Assembly (NCBI RefSeq): GCF_001406815.1
Contig: NZ_CVRR01000005.1
Span: 372,001 to 436,000, forward strand
Length of the DNA: 64,000 nucleotides
Source of the DNA: Roseburia faecis
GTDB taxonomy: Bacteria > Bacillota > Clostridia > Lachnospirales > Lachnospiraceae
Reading direction: 5' to 3'
The translations under genes and the position numbers were made by a program. Shown piece by piece: positions 6,781 through 17,073 of the stretch. Within the stretch, counting starts at the first letter, position 1. Each line of letters begins with the position of its first letter. The notes under the pieces are model-generated. The model made no database searches. It saw nothing but the letters and a program-made list of their open reading frames with translations, and was not told the DNA's origin.

Positions 6781-8457
6781 TTATAAATGATAAGCATACA
6801 CCCGTGCTTCATATGCCTGCAGCATTTCTTCCTTCTGTTTGGAATAATTTCCGATCAAAAGCTTGGCATCTGCAGGAATCTGCTCCGTTACTTCTGCCGG
6901 AATGGAAACTTCTTTTTCCGTAAAATTACAAAGCACCATCAGCCGCTGCGTCCCGAGCATTCTGGTATAGATAAATAATGCCTCATCCTCCGGTGCTAAC
7001 AGTTTGTAATCCCCATAAACGATAATCTCGTTCTCATGACGCAGGCGAATCAGTTTTTTGTAGTACGAAAAGACAGAATCCGGATCGCTGATCTCCTGTT
7101 TTGCATTGACTTTAGGATAGTTACTGTTTACCTTAATCCACGGAGTTCCTGTGGTAAAACCAGCATTTGCACTGTCATCCCACTGCATCGGCGTGCGCGC
7201 ATTGTCGCGGCTGATCCGCTTTAAATATCCCATCATTTCTTCATGAGATACCCCACAGGTTTCTGTCAGTTCTTTGTAAGCATTCAGGCTTTCAATATCC
7301 CGGTAATCCTCTAACTGATCAAAATAAGCATTACACATGCCAAGTTCTTCCCCCTGATAAACATATGGCGTTCCCTGCATCATATGCAGACAGGTTCCCA
7401 GCATTTTTGCTGAAATTTCCCGATACTGTTCACTGTCATTTCCAAACCAGGAAACCGAGCGCGGCTGATCATGATTGGATAAAAACAAACTGTTCCAGGC
7501 TTTCCCTTCCAGTCCGGTCTGCCATCTGGATAAAATCTTCTTCCATACCGGAAGCGGCATCTTATGGCTGTCCCATTTACCGTAATGGTTGTCTGCCTCC
7601 GGTCCTCCTCCGGTATGTTCGAACTGGAAAACCATGTTCAGTTCGCTGCCATCTGCATTTGCATATTTTTTTGCCTCTTCCAGCGTCACTCCGGATGCCT
7701 CGCCCACTGTGATCAGATCATAATGGGAAAGCACTTTCCGGTTCATTTCTTTTAAATACTCATGCACATGCGGACCGTTCGCACAACCACTGTCTGCGTA
7801 TCCGGTTTCTCCCGGAATTCCATCCGGCAGTCCTTCCGGTTTGGAAATCAGGCTGATCACGTCCATACGGAATCCATCAATGCCTTTTTCACACCACCAG
7901 TTCATCATCTCAAATACCCGGTCCCGCACTTTTGGATTGTCCCAGTTGAGATCCGGCTGTTTTTTCGAAAACAGATGCAGGAAATACATATCCGTCTGTG
8001 GATCATATTTCCATGCCGAACCACTGAAACAGGACCCCCAGTTATTCGGCTCTTTTCCGTCTTTTCCTTTTCTCCAGATATAAAAATCGCGGTATGGATT
8101 ATCCACGCTCTTTCTGCTTTCCACAAACCATGCATGCTCATCGGATGTATGATTGACAACCAGATCCATCATGATCTTAATTCCCAGCTCATGTGCCCGT
8201 GCAAGCATTCTGTCATAATCTTCCATGGTTCCGAATTCTTCCATGATTGCCTGATAATCGCTGATGTCGTATCCATTGTCATCGTTCGGTGACTGATAAA
8301 CCGGGGACAGCCAGATCACATCAATTCCAAGTTCTTTGAGGTACTCTAATTTTTCTGTAATACCATTGAGATCCCCGATGCCGTCTCCATTTGAATCCAT
8401 GAAACTCCGCGGATAAATCTGATATACAACCGCTTCTTTCCACCATGCCTTATTCAA
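6781..8457 (-). CDS. GH13 subfamily 31 oligo-1,6-glucosidase
   Basis: A 558-residue cytoplasmic alpha-glucosidase (no signal peptide). It starts MNKAWWKEAVVYQIYPRSF and has the Ca-site NGDGIGDL, region I DLVVNHT, region II GFRMDVI with nucleophile Asp199, region III TVGEAS with acid/base Glu253, and region IV SNHDQPR with Asp330. Val200 after the nucleophile is the residue associated with alpha-1,6 rather than alpha-1,4 preference in this subfamily. The start is a TTG at 8457 with GGAGG 8 nt upstream, and it reproduces the family N-terminus exactly. It closes an importer/glycosidase locus and probably hydrolyses isomalto-oligosaccharides or related alpha-glucosides after uptake. Confidence 0.93.
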   Translation of the reverse strand: MNKAWWKEAVVYQIYPRSFMDSNGDGIGDLNGITEKLEYLKELGIDVIWLSPVYQSPNDDNGYDISDYQAIMEEFGTMEDYDRMLARAHELGIKIMMDLVVNHTSDEHAWFVESRKSVDNPYRDFYIWRKGKDGKEPNNWGSCFSGSAWKYDPQTDMYFLHLFSKKQPDLNWDNPKVRDRVFEMMNWWCEKGIDGFRMDVISLISKPEGLPDGIPGETGYADSGCANGPHVHEYLKEMNRKVLSHYDLITVGEASGVTLEEAKKYANADGSELNMVFQFEHTGGGPEADNHYGKWDSHKMPLPVWKKILSRWQTGLEGKAWNSLFLSNHDQPRSVSWFGNDSEQYREISAKMLGTCLHMMQGTPYVYQGEELGMCNAYFDQLEDYRDIESLNAYKELTETCGVSHEEMMGYLKRISRDNARTPMQWDDSANAGFTTGTPWIKVNSNYPKVNAKQEISDPDSVFSYYKKLIRLRHENEIIVYGDYKLLAPEDEALFIYTRMLGTQRLMVLCNFTEKEVSIPAEVTEQIPADAKLLIGNYSKQKEEMLQAYEARVYAYHL

Positions 8458-8584
8458 TACCGTATCCTCCTTGCCTCTCTCATATTTGAATACCTGCATT
8501 ATACGGCATTTTTACGGAATTTTCTTTCACATTACTGCGCAAAAATAAAACAATTCTGCCCTTTGTGTGTATTTTCTTTCATTA

Positions 8585-8620
8585 GAAAAGCTGATCTGCA
8601 TTCTCGCAAACCAGCTTTTC
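8585..8620 (-). terminator. Terminator after the sugar-binding protein gene
   Basis: GAAAAGCTG and CAGCTTTTC pair around an 18-nt loop, about 45 bp past the stop codon of the solute-binding protein. The A/U-rich arms double as the U-run. Partial read-through into the GH13 gene is possible. Confidence 0.55.
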
Positions 8621-8663
8621 CTATCATTTTAAAGAGAGTCGTATGTTTTTGTGTTATACATTT

Positions 8664-9989
8664 TTACTGTGCATCTGCTGTTTTCTGTACATTTTGCAGT
8701 TCTTTTAATGGATCTGCTCCCGCCGCAACATTCTGCATTGCGACCTGAAGTGCAGTCTCGATTTCACTGTTGGAAAGTTTTCTGCTTCCGGCAGCATTGG
8801 AAACATATTTATTTACATCATCAATTGATTGCTGCTGTAATTCTCCATCAACAGTTCCCGTATAGGAAATATCATTTGACACCGGTGCTCCCTGCAGATA
8901 ATTGACCCAATACTGCTGTCCGTCACCATCTGCAAGGAACTGAATAAATTTCATTGCTGCTTCTTTATTCTTGCAATCTTTATTCATGCTGACCATAACA
9001 TCTACGCCGGACGTTCCAAGCTGCTCACCACTATCAGATACTCCCGGGAATGGTTCCATTCCGATAACATCACCTTTATTTCCAATTTCCGTTCCCTGAA
9101 TTTCAGAACTTGAGGATGAAGTTGGTCCTAAATGCCAGGAACCAGTCATAAAAAATACTGCTTTTCTGGCAAAGAAATATTGATCTCTTGCATCAGGGTA
9201 TGTCGAAACTCCCAATGCTCCATCTTCAAAAATTCCATCTGTAAACATTTTTTTCCATGCATTCATGGTATCTACAAAACACTGATCTGTCCATTTTCTT
9301 TTTCCAGCTTCTGCTTCATATACAGCACCATTTTCAAATTCATTGGATGCCTGAATAAACCAATCCGAATTTATCCAGTCATCAGCAGCTCCTGCAGCTA
9401 CACATACATAACCTTTTGCTTTCGCCTTCGCTGCCGCATCCTTTAATTCGTCATACGTTGTCGGAACCTTATCAATTCCACATTCATCCATAAGTGTCTT
9501 GTTATACATCAATGTCGTCATTCCTGCTACCAGAAGTGGCATTCCTGCCATCGTACCATCTTCTGTGGTACACTGATCAACTGCATTGGAATTAATTTTA
9601 TCTTCCCATCCACTCCAATACTGATCCGCTGTTTCTTTCATATCAACGGAAAACTTGGCATATTGATTCATCATGGAACCTGTTGTCATACCATATAAAT
9701 CAGGACCTGTTCCAGATGCCATGGCAACCTGAAGCTTTTCAAAAAAGTCATCCTGTTCTGTTCTGGTATAATCAATATGAATATTTGGATTTTCTTTTTC
9801 GAATTCATTAATCATTTCTTCTGATTGATCATTCGTTGGAAGCCACGACCAGAATGTTAATGTCACATCTTCATTTGATGCTCCCTGTGTTCCACTGTCT
9901 TTGTTGTCTCCTGATCCACATCCTACAACTGCGGTTGCCATAACCGCTGCCATGATCAAAGCCATGCATCTTTTCCATCTCTTTTTCAT
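8664..9989 (-). CDS. CUT1 ABC importer sugar-binding lipoprotein
   Basis: A 441-residue extracellular lipoprotein. It has a positively charged signal peptide with lipobox AVVGC (Cys24) and a Gly/Ser-rich linker, and then a family 1 solute-binding fold (LTFWSWLPTNDQSEEMINEFEKENPNI...). It captures an oligosaccharide and delivers it to the two permeases encoded at 11894-13576. An excellent AGGGGG ribosome binding site precedes ATG 9989. No ATPase gene is in the locus, so a shared MsmK-type ATPase elsewhere presumably energises uptake, as is usual for CUT1 systems in Firmicutes. Confidence 0.92.
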   Translation of the reverse strand: MKKRWKRCMALIMAAVMATAVVGCGSGDNKDSGTQGASNEDVTLTFWSWLPTNDQSEEMINEFEKENPNIHIDYTRTEQDDFFEKLQVAMASGTGPDLYGMTTGSMMNQYAKFSVDMKETADQYWSGWEDKINSNAVDQCTTEDGTMAGMPLLVAGMTTLMYNKTLMDECGIDKVPTTYDELKDAAAKAKAKGYVCVAAGAADDWINSDWFIQASNEFENGAVYEAEAGKRKWTDQCFVDTMNAWKKMFTDGIFEDGALGVSTYPDARDQYFFARKAVFFMTGSWHLGPTSSSSSEIQGTEIGNKGDVIGMEPFPGVSDSGEQLGTSGVDVMVSMNKDCKNKEAAMKFIQFLADGDGQQYWVNYLQGAPVSNDISYTGTVDGELQQQSIDDVNKYVSNAAGSRKLSNSEIETALQVAMQNVAAGADPLKELQNVQKTADAQ

Positions 9990-10069
9990 AAGCGTTCCCC
10001 CTTATTACACTTGGTTGATTTGATGATATTAAATTACTATATTTTTATCTGTCTATGTACTCAAATTTT

Positions 10070-11890
10070 TTAACAATTTGTGTAATTTTTTGTGTAGCAA
10101 TATTGCAAAATCCGGGTATTTTTTAGTTGTAAATTCATGCCAGTATTTCCACTGTCCGAAAAATCTTTTATTTCCTTACCATTTACCCAAAGATGCGAGA
10201 AATCTCCGTCTGCGATCCGATAAATTGCATATCGTCCCACTTCATTCTCCATGAAAGTCATATTCTTTTCACCAATTTCTATGCAAACGCATCCATGATG
10301 ATCCACTGCCTCCAATTGTATTTCTTCCACATAATCGCTTTTTGTCAGCTTACTTTTCATATTTAGAACATGACGTTTCGGAGCCATGCCTTCGTCATCA
10401 ACATTTACGTTTTGCTCCAGCCTGTAATTTTCATCGAGATAAACGAGATCTTTGCCGGTCAGATCAAATGTTTCCGTTACTGCAAAACTGTGAAGCGTAA
10501 GGTCAGAAAAATAAGTTTCTATGCCGAGCCGGTCTTTCCCCTGTGAATCATATCTGTGCGCATAGTCACAAAAACGATATTTTTCATCCAGAATAACCGT
10601 ATATTTATCTTTTTTTCTGTCCACACAAATGCAATGAGGAACTGTATAATCATAATTTTGTTCCAGTTTTTCACTGAGCAGAACCTGTTCCACAGCATTT
10701 ACACACTCAATCATTTCACATGTAGATCTGCCACTGTGAATCTGTAATTTTACATAATTTTGTGCATCTGACCATGCAAGATAAATATCATAACGGCATC
10801 CAATATGATTTTGCGCTGCAGAAATCCAATACTCACAACGATAGAACTTCCCCATTTGTGCTAACCAGACCTGCTGATTGACCTTTAAATCATTTTTACA
10901 GACAGCTGCCATCTGCGGTACTTTCTGTGCTTCCTGTGTCGGTCCGTTACAAATCATCTGTAACCCATTAAACATAAGCGGATCCATTCGCATTTCTCTT
11001 TGTTCCTTTTCCGGAATCAGATCCTCTTTTGCCATCCGTCCATGATATACAATCCAGTCATCTACCATATTCGGAGCTTTTACGATTGTATTATGACCGG
11101 TTCCCTCTACCAACTCATTTTTATGAAGCAATGGCATCCAGATATCATTTGACGGATACTTATTCCAGACCATATCAAGCAGATTTTCTTTATTTTCTGC
11201 AACGGCTGTTCCTACAAAATAATCCACATTTACATATGCATTCGCGGAATACGTAAGAAAGCAATGATTTCCATGAACAACTGTGGCAGCTCCCTCTAAT
11301 GTATACCAGTCTCTCCCATCGCCAAAACGGTCTTTAGCAAAAATTTCCTGTTCCAGAGTTGGAAGAAGCACCGGTTTCGGATTCCCTGCAAATTGCTCCG
11401 GAGATAACATTTCATCCAATAAAATAATAGTTCCCGCTACTTTCTCATCCGTTCCAATCCAATCATTGACGGAATAAAACATATACAGCTTCTCATTCCA
11501 CAAAATCGGATGTGAATCTATAGAAAATTTATTAAAAAACGTCTTTTCCCATACGAATGGTCCTTCCGGATTTTTCGATTCGGCAAGTTTAAGCCACTGT
11601 TTATGCCCATCCTCTTCTTCTCTGTCCAAATTGGAATAATACATATAAAATACTCCGTTCCAATAAAACACAGATGGTGCCCAATAATCTCTTTTATCCG
11701 GCTCTTTAATTGCATATCCTTTATACTCCCAGTGTACCAGGTCTTCTGATATACTGACTTTTACTCCATCACTGTCTGTTGCATAGCAATAATATGTTCC
11801 ACACCACCGCATAACAAACGGATCTGGGTTTGTATGCCTTTTCCCATCCGAAAACGGAACGGGATTACAAAAAAATTTTTCTACGTCCAT
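10070..11890 (-). CDS. GH43 family glycosidase
   Basis: A 606-residue protein without signal peptide. The N-terminal ~320 residues are a five-bladed GH43 domain: NPDPFV carries the catalytic base Asp23, SIDSHPI the pKa-modulating Asp, and TLEGAATV the acid Glu. GH43 enzymes are beta-xylosidases, arabinofuranosidases or related exo-enzymes. The C-terminal ~280 residues form an accessory beta-rich region (residues ~340-600) that I do not recognise as a named module. It begins 3 bp after the MalG-type permease gene, so it is translated in the same operon and probably trims an imported hetero-oligosaccharide. Exact substrate unknown. Confidence 0.85.
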   Translation of the reverse strand: MDVEKFFCNPVPFSDGKRHTNPDPFVMRWCGTYYCYATDSDGVKVSISEDLVHWEYKGYAIKEPDKRDYWAPSVFYWNGVFYMYYSNLDREEEDGHKQWLKLAESKNPEGPFVWEKTFFNKFSIDSHPILWNEKLYMFYSVNDWIGTDEKVAGTIILLDEMLSPEQFAGNPKPVLLPTLEQEIFAKDRFGDGRDWYTLEGAATVVHGNHCFLTYSANAYVNVDYFVGTAVAENKENLLDMVWNKYPSNDIWMPLLHKNELVEGTGHNTIVKAPNMVDDWIVYHGRMAKEDLIPEKEQREMRMDPLMFNGLQMICNGPTQEAQKVPQMAAVCKNDLKVNQQVWLAQMGKFYRCEYWISAAQNHIGCRYDIYLAWSDAQNYVKLQIHSGRSTCEMIECVNAVEQVLLSEKLEQNYDYTVPHCICVDRKKDKYTVILDEKYRFCDYAHRYDSQGKDRLGIETYFSDLTLHSFAVTETFDLTGKDLVYLDENYRLEQNVNVDDEGMAPKRHVLNMKSKLTKSDYVEEIQLEAVDHHGCVCIEIGEKNMTFMENEVGRYAIYRIADGDFSHLWVNGKEIKDFSDSGNTGMNLQLKNTRILQYCYTKNYTNC

Positions 11891-11893
11891 AAT

Positions 11894-12700
11894 TTATCCT
11901 TTCACTGCGCCTGCGGTAATACCTGATACAAGGAATTTCTGACTTACCAGATAAACCAGAATTGATGGCAATGCCAACAAAATCATAACAGCATAAATAC
12001 GTGCCACATCTACCGGACTCTGATATGTACTCGACATAAAATACTGCGCTGCCAATGTAACTGTATAATTATCTTCACTCCGCATTACAAGAAGCGGAAC
12101 CAGATAATCATTCCATGAATAAATAAAAGTAAGTACCAGTACATTTGCGATCATCGGTACACTCAATGGAACCATGAATTTTCTCCATATACAAAATGTT
12201 GTTGCTCCATCTATTCTTGCACTTTCGATCAATTCATCCGGTATCGTATCAAAATAATTCTTTATCATCAGTAACATCATCGGTGCATTAAATGCAATCA
12301 ATGGGAGAATCACTCCAAAATGTGTATCCAATAACTTTAAATTTTTAATTGTTGCAAATAAAGGACTTGTTACAGCAGCTACCGGGACAGCCAGACATGC
12401 AAGTATCATTCCATAAATTATTTTACTGCCCGGAAATTTCATTTTTGAAAATGCAAATGCCGCCAATGCCGTAATGGCTGTAACAACAACAGCCGTTGTA
12501 ACTCCGATAAACAAACTATTAAATACAACCTTAAAATAACTGATTTTTTTATAACTTAACACATATGCATAATTTCCAAAGCCGTTAATTGTAAACGATT
12601 TTGTCAATGCAATCACCAAAGGAAGAATCCAGATCGCTGCACATACTATTAAAACCAGATAAGTGAAAACCTTTGATTTTGCTCTCTTCTTTTTTCCCAT
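11894..12700 (-). CDS. CUT1 ABC permease, MalG/LacG type
   Basis: A 268-residue inner-membrane permease with six predicted transmembrane segments and the EAA loop (ELIESARIDGATTFCIWRKF) that contacts the ATPase. It lies between the MalF-type permease (3 bp upstream) and the GH43 gene (3 bp downstream), the tight packing of a single operon. Confidence 0.92.
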   Translation of the reverse strand: MGKKKRAKSKVFTYLVLIVCAAIWILPLVIALTKSFTINGFGNYAYVLSYKKISYFKVVFNSLFIGVTTAVVVTAITALAAFAFSKMKFPGSKIIYGMILACLAVPVAAVTSPLFATIKNLKLLDTHFGVILPLIAFNAPMMLLMIKNYFDTIPDELIESARIDGATTFCIWRKFMVPLSVPMIANVLVLTFIYSWNDYLVPLLVMRSEDNYTVTLAAQYFMSSTYQSPVDVARIYAVMILLALPSILVYLVSQKFLVSGITAGAVKG

Positions 12701-12703
12701 CGT

Positions 12704-13576
12704 TTAGTCCTCCTTACCGAATTTCACCTGCAGGAATGACATCACCATAGCAATAATCAGAATTGCCACACCTATGGATGCCGCACCTCCGGCGTTAAAA
12801 TCTTTAAATGCTTTCTCATACAGATAAGTGTTCATAACTGTCGTGGATCTTCCAGGTCCACCACCGGTAAGAAGTTTTACAATATCAAACGTTTTCAGAG
12901 AACCTACGATGCCAAGAATTATTAATACATTTGTAGTTCCTTTCAGCATCGGAAGTGTCACGGAGAAAGTTGTTCTCCAAAATCCCGCTCCATCAATTTT
13001 TGCAGCTTCATACACATCATCCGGTAAACTCATCAGCCCTGCATAATAGGTAATCATAGAAAATCCCATCCACTGAAAAATATTTACAATAATAACTGAA
13101 ACCAGTGCAATCTTAGGATCTCCCAACCAGTTTACTGCAAATCCGTTTAAATGAATTGCTCTCAGAAACTGATTTAACGCTCCGTTTGTAGGGTCCATGA
13201 TAATTCTGAAAATGGCAGTAATAATAGAAGTAGCCATTGCAATCGGCATAAAATAAATAGCCTTAAATACATTAGACCCCGGAAGTTTTTTCTTTAAAAG
13301 AACCGCAAGCACAAATCCCAAAAGTGCCTGAATAAAAACCGTTCCCACAAAGAAAATCAAGTTATTCACTACCGATGTCCAGAATACATGATCCTTAAAC
13401 ATTTTTATGTAGTTTTTCAGTGCCACAAAATGGAATACATCTGTCATTCCATCCCAATCTGTAAAACTGACCACTACAGTGTCAATGATGCAATAATACA
13501 CCAGTACGAAGGACAGCACGATCATCGGTAAAATATACAGATATGCTATCCAGCTTTTCTTTCCTGTCTTATTCAT
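12704..13576 (-). CDS. CUT1 ABC permease, MalF/LacF type
   Basis: A 290-residue permease with six transmembrane segments and the EAA motif (DVYEAAKIDGAGFWRTTF). It pairs with the MalG-type protein downstream. ATG 13576 is chosen over an ATG 15 bases upstream because GGAGG is 8 nt before it. It is the first transporter gene after the regulator gene, with a 72-bp gap that could hold a promoter, though none is obvious. Confidence 0.92.
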   Translation of the reverse strand: MNKTGKKSWIAYLYILPMIVLSFVLVYYCIIDTVVVSFTDWDGMTDVFHFVALKNYIKMFKDHVFWTSVVNNLIFFVGTVFIQALLGFVLAVLLKKKLPGSNVFKAIYFMPIAMATSIITAIFRIIMDPTNGALNQFLRAIHLNGFAVNWLGDPKIALVSVIIVNIFQWMGFSMITYYAGLMSLPDDVYEAAKIDGAGFWRTTFSVTLPMLKGTTNVLIILGIVGSLKTFDIVKLLTGGGPGRSTTVMNTYLYEKAFKDFNAGGAASIGVAILIIAMVMSFLQVKFGKED

Positions 13577-13648
13577 ATCCTTCACCTCCATGACTCAATT
13601 ATAGAGAAATCACGAGGCAAAAAAGATAACATTTTTTTGGAAAATACT

Positions 13649-15199
13649 CTATTTTTTTGCCGCAAACGCGCTTGGCGTCATGCCAACCATTTCTTTAAAT
13701 ACTTTAAAGAAATAATTATAATTACGAAATCCCGACTGTTCTACGATCTCTTTCATAGAAATATCATTACGAATCAAAAGACTTTTTGCCTTATTTACAC
13801 GCTGTTGATTTAAATATTCCACAAAACGTAATCCTGTTTCCTTTTTAAACTCTTTACTGAGAGAGGTATAACTGCATCCCACGATCTCTGCACATTTCTC
13901 AAGCGAAATATCTGCTGTATAATTCTCCTGAATGTAAATGAGTGCTTTTGTAATATTAGCAGAATACTGTTTTCTCTCCTGCTGACGCAAATCCTGAGTT
14001 TGCCTGTGTAATATTTCAAGAATCAACGAACGATACTGTCCAAATACCTCAAACTGATCCATTTTCTGAAATTGCTGATCCGTGTCACTTTCTTCCAGAT
14101 ACCCATACTTCTTCATAAGTTGAATAATTTGAACACAACATTGATGTGCATACTTCTTATATACCTGTCCACGTTCCATTATATCCAGCATTTCTCCTAT
14201 TGTATCTATATATGCCGGCATATGATTGGCAAATTCAAATTCCAGCTGTTCCCAACAGGTATCTTCCAATATCTGCCCGGAATAGACAACAGGATTCGTA
14301 ACCGTTGTATAAACAATGCGGTTTTCTCCCAAATAAAATTTATCATGCAATAAGATCCGAATTTTATTAATTTCCTGCATTGCTCCATCAAGATTCGCAT
14401 GTACTTCCCCACATACAACTGACAATGTTGTATCCAGCATTCGAATTGCAAGCCTTTGCAACCTAGCCGCAATATTACTGATTGAATTCATCATTAACAA
14501 CATGCTCTTTTCCTTTTCAAAAGAGATCAATATATATAAATGATATTCTTTTGTCATATATATAATATACGGATAATTTTCTCCCAATATCTGACTGATA
14601 ATATCTATAACTGCTTTACTGATATCCTGCTTATATTCCAGCGGATGAATATCTTTCCGTATTTTATAATCCGGACTAATGGCAATGCAACATACATTAG
14701 AACAACAAAATTCAATTTTGTTTTCTTCCGTGAGCTTTCGAATATAATCAGCCTGAAACGAAATTTCCTCCCGTATACAAAATCCCCTTTTCCGATAAAC
14801 TTTCTTTCCTTTTGGAACTATACGATATTGCTCCCGTACCTGATCTAATACATGAAGCAAATACTCTTTTGTCAATTCATGCTTTAACAAATAATTTGCT
14901 GCACCATTAACCAGACTTCCCCTTACAAAATTAAAATCATCAAATCCACTAATTGCAATAACCGGGAGATATTCATTTATAATATGTACATTGCGCATCA
15001 ATTCCACACCATTCATTTCCGGCATCTGCATGTCACATAACAAAATATCAACGGAATTCTTTCTTAACCAGTCCAATGCAGTTTTTCCATTCTTAAAATC
15101 CGCTATAATTTCATAAATGTCATTTTCCTCAAGATATTTCTTTATTGTATTCCTACTGGACAATTCATCATCTACCAAAACCAATTGTATCTTTTCCAT
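13649..15199 (-). CDS. YesN-type AraC response regulator
   Basis: A 516-residue regulator: N-terminal receiver (residues 1-120, LVLVDDE acidic pocket, phospho-acceptor Asp in LLCDMQMPEMNG, Lys in YLLKHE), a long linker, and a C-terminal AraC/XylS double helix-turn-helix (about 410-510, ending VFKEMVGMTPSAFAAK). It should activate the adjacent importer/glycosidase genes when phosphorylated by the kinase encoded just upstream, whose 3' end overlaps it by about 32 bp. The start MEKIQLVLVDDE at 15199 is chosen as the canonical receiver N-terminus; the in-frame extension upstream overlaps the kinase and has no homologous content. Confidence 0.9.
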   Translation of the reverse strand: MEKIQLVLVDDELSSRNTIKKYLEENDIYEIIADFKNGKTALDWLRKNSVDILLCDMQMPEMNGVELMRNVHIINEYLPVIAISGFDDFNFVRGSLVNGAANYLLKHELTKEYLLHVLDQVREQYRIVPKGKKVYRKRGFCIREEISFQADYIRKLTEENKIEFCCSNVCCIAISPDYKIRKDIHPLEYKQDISKAVIDIISQILGENYPYIIYMTKEYHLYILISFEKEKSMLLMMNSISNIAARLQRLAIRMLDTTLSVVCGEVHANLDGAMQEINKIRILLHDKFYLGENRIVYTTVTNPVVYSGQILEDTCWEQLEFEFANHMPAYIDTIGEMLDIMERGQVYKKYAHQCCVQIIQLMKKYGYLEESDTDQQFQKMDQFEVFGQYRSLILEILHRQTQDLRQQERKQYSANITKALIYIQENYTADISLEKCAEIVGCSYTSLSKEFKKETGLRFVEYLNQQRVNKAKSLLIRNDISMKEIVEQSGFRNYNYFFKVFKEMVGMTPSAFAAKK

Positions 15200-16910
15200 T
15201 TTCCTCAACCTCCCTAATAACTGGCAGCACAAAGACACATCTTGTATATGCTCCAATTTTACTTTCATAATGCAATCCATATGCATCACCAAAACAAAGT
15301 CTGATTCTCTCATTCACATTTGCAACACCAATACCATTAAATGATTTCTTATCTTTTTTCTTTTCAGAAAGAATCTTCTTTATGGCTTCCTCGGGCATCC
15401 CTTCTCCGTTATCCTCAATCCATATTTCTAACCGTTCTTTTTGAATACAGGTCTTTATCAGTATTTTTCCCTGTTTTGACAAATCCACCGGAATTCCGTG
15501 ATAAATTGCATTTTCTATAATCGGCTGCAAAATAAATCTTGGTACATATAACGAAAGTGTATCCGGTTCTATCTGTCTTTCTACCTGAAAATCAAAACTT
15601 CCACTATATTCCATAATAACAAGATAATTATCCACATATTCCAATTCTTTTTTTAGACAAATCAATGCATTATCCTGATGAATAACCGCACGTAAAAGAT
15701 AATTTAACGCATTAACTAATGGTATAATATTGTCTGCATGCTGAATTTTTGCCATCCATGCAACATTGTTTAAGACGTTAGAAACAAAATGTGGGTTGAT
15801 TTGTGCCTGTAAAAAGGCCATTTCTGCAATGCGTTTATCCCTCTCTTCCTGCGCAACCTGCTTCATCAAATCAGAAATCTGATACACCATCCCGTTAAAT
15901 GTTTCTCCCATCTGTCCAATTTCATCATTTTCTTTTATTCGATACTGAACCGTTAAATCTCCCTTTGACACTTCTTTCATCTTATTTCGTAAAACAGTAA
16001 TTTCCCCTGTAAGCTTTGTCACAAAAAATGTCAGAATTAAAACTGCCAGACCGATAATCATTATAATTACCATTCCGGTCAAAACCATTGTTTTTTGAAT
16101 ACCGGAAATATAATATTCAGACGGAATACTCATTTTAAATGTCCAGCCAACATTTTTTGCATAAAATGTATTTGAAACATATGCCCTATTCTTTACGCTA
16201 ATCTTTCTGTCTCTGTTCGCATATATTTCCGTTCCCTGATCATTGATTACTTCAAAATAACTGTTCTTTGGTAAATTGACAGAAAACATTTGATCGATTA
16301 CACTGTAATCAAAATATACGATTACATATCCTATAATATTTTCTTTATCATCAGTAATGGCTCTCACTGCCGGAACCACATAATCACTGGATACCGTAGA
16401 TTTCAAGCCTTCCATATGTATAGGTTCCATCATTATTACTGTTTTTTTCAGCTTATCGCAATTCAGATTTTTCACTTTCTGATAAATAGTGTTATTTTGT
16501 TCAATGACATGATTTGATGAAAATATGCATTTTTCATTTGCCGCAATCGAAATTCCAGAAATATAATATTTGTATCCATCAATACCATTTAAATACTCCA
16601 ATATTTTTCTGCGATTTTCCAAATATATCTGATTCCATTGATTATTTTGTTTTATCTGCTCTGAATTCAGTGTATTTACCGGCTGTATAACATTCTTTTG
16701 ATTTTCGGAAATCATGGTTGCCATGTATGATGTGTCCGTTAAAAGATATTCAAACGCATGATATGCATCTTTCATTGAGCTTTCAGAAACATTTTGTAAA
16801 TATGTACTGGTCAATTTACTGCTTGTCTGATACCAGATTCCCATAATAACCGCCCCACTTAGGGCCAAAATAATTACTACTACAAGTATAATTTTATTTT
16901 TTAACTTCAT
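15168..16910 (-). CDS. YesM-type sensor histidine kinase
   Basis: A 580-residue membrane kinase. It has TM1 at about residues 7-27, a large extracellular sensor domain (Cache-like, 30-265), TM2 at about 275-300, HAMP, the His_kinase domain with phosphorylatable His in AQINPHFVSNVLNNV (about residue 374), and HATPase_c with N box (PIIENAIYHGI) and G box (EDNGEGMPEEA). These YesM kinases sense extracellular sugars or the sugar-loaded binding protein. The ATG at 16910 has TAGGAGG upstream. It overlaps the response regulator start, so the two are coupled. Confidence 0.92.
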   Translation of the reverse strand: MKLKNKIILVVVIILALSGAVIMGIWYQTSSKLTSTYLQNVSESSMKDAYHAFEYLLTDTSYMATMISENQKNVIQPVNTLNSEQIKQNNQWNQIYLENRRKILEYLNGIDGYKYYISGISIAANEKCIFSSNHVIEQNNTIYQKVKNLNCDKLKKTVIMMEPIHMEGLKSTVSSDYVVPAVRAITDDKENIIGYVIVYFDYSVIDQMFSVNLPKNSYFEVINDQGTEIYANRDRKISVKNRAYVSNTFYAKNVGWTFKMSIPSEYYISGIQKTMVLTGMVIIMIIGLAVLILTFFVTKLTGEITVLRNKMKEVSKGDLTVQYRIKENDEIGQMGETFNGMVYQISDLMKQVAQEERDKRIAEMAFLQAQINPHFVSNVLNNVAWMAKIQHADNIIPLVNALNYLLRAVIHQDNALICLKKELEYVDNYLVIMEYSGSFDFQVERQIEPDTLSLYVPRFILQPIIENAIYHGIPVDLSKQGKILIKTCIQKERLEIWIEDNGEGMPEEAIKKILSEKKKDKKSFNGIGVANVNERIRLCFGDAYGLHYESKIGAYTRCVFVLPVIREVEENGKDTIGFGR

Positions 16911-17006
16911 TATTGTGCCTCCTATCCCCAATATACCCTTACAATATTATAATTTCACCAAAAAACTTAACTCTTTTTTTGTTTTTTACTATATTTTTTT
17001 GCTGCA

Positions 17007-17041
17007 AAAAAGATGTATCCCGACAATAGAATACATCTTTT
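17007..17041 (-). terminator. Terminator of the YhgE/Pip pair
   Basis: AAAAGATGTATTC and the opposing GATACATCTTTT pair across a short loop; on the minus strand the structure runs into TTTTTT. It follows the stop of the second YhgE/Pip gene. Confidence 0.75.
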
Positions 17042-17073
17042 CCACACTTATTTTACAATTTAAACTATATGAA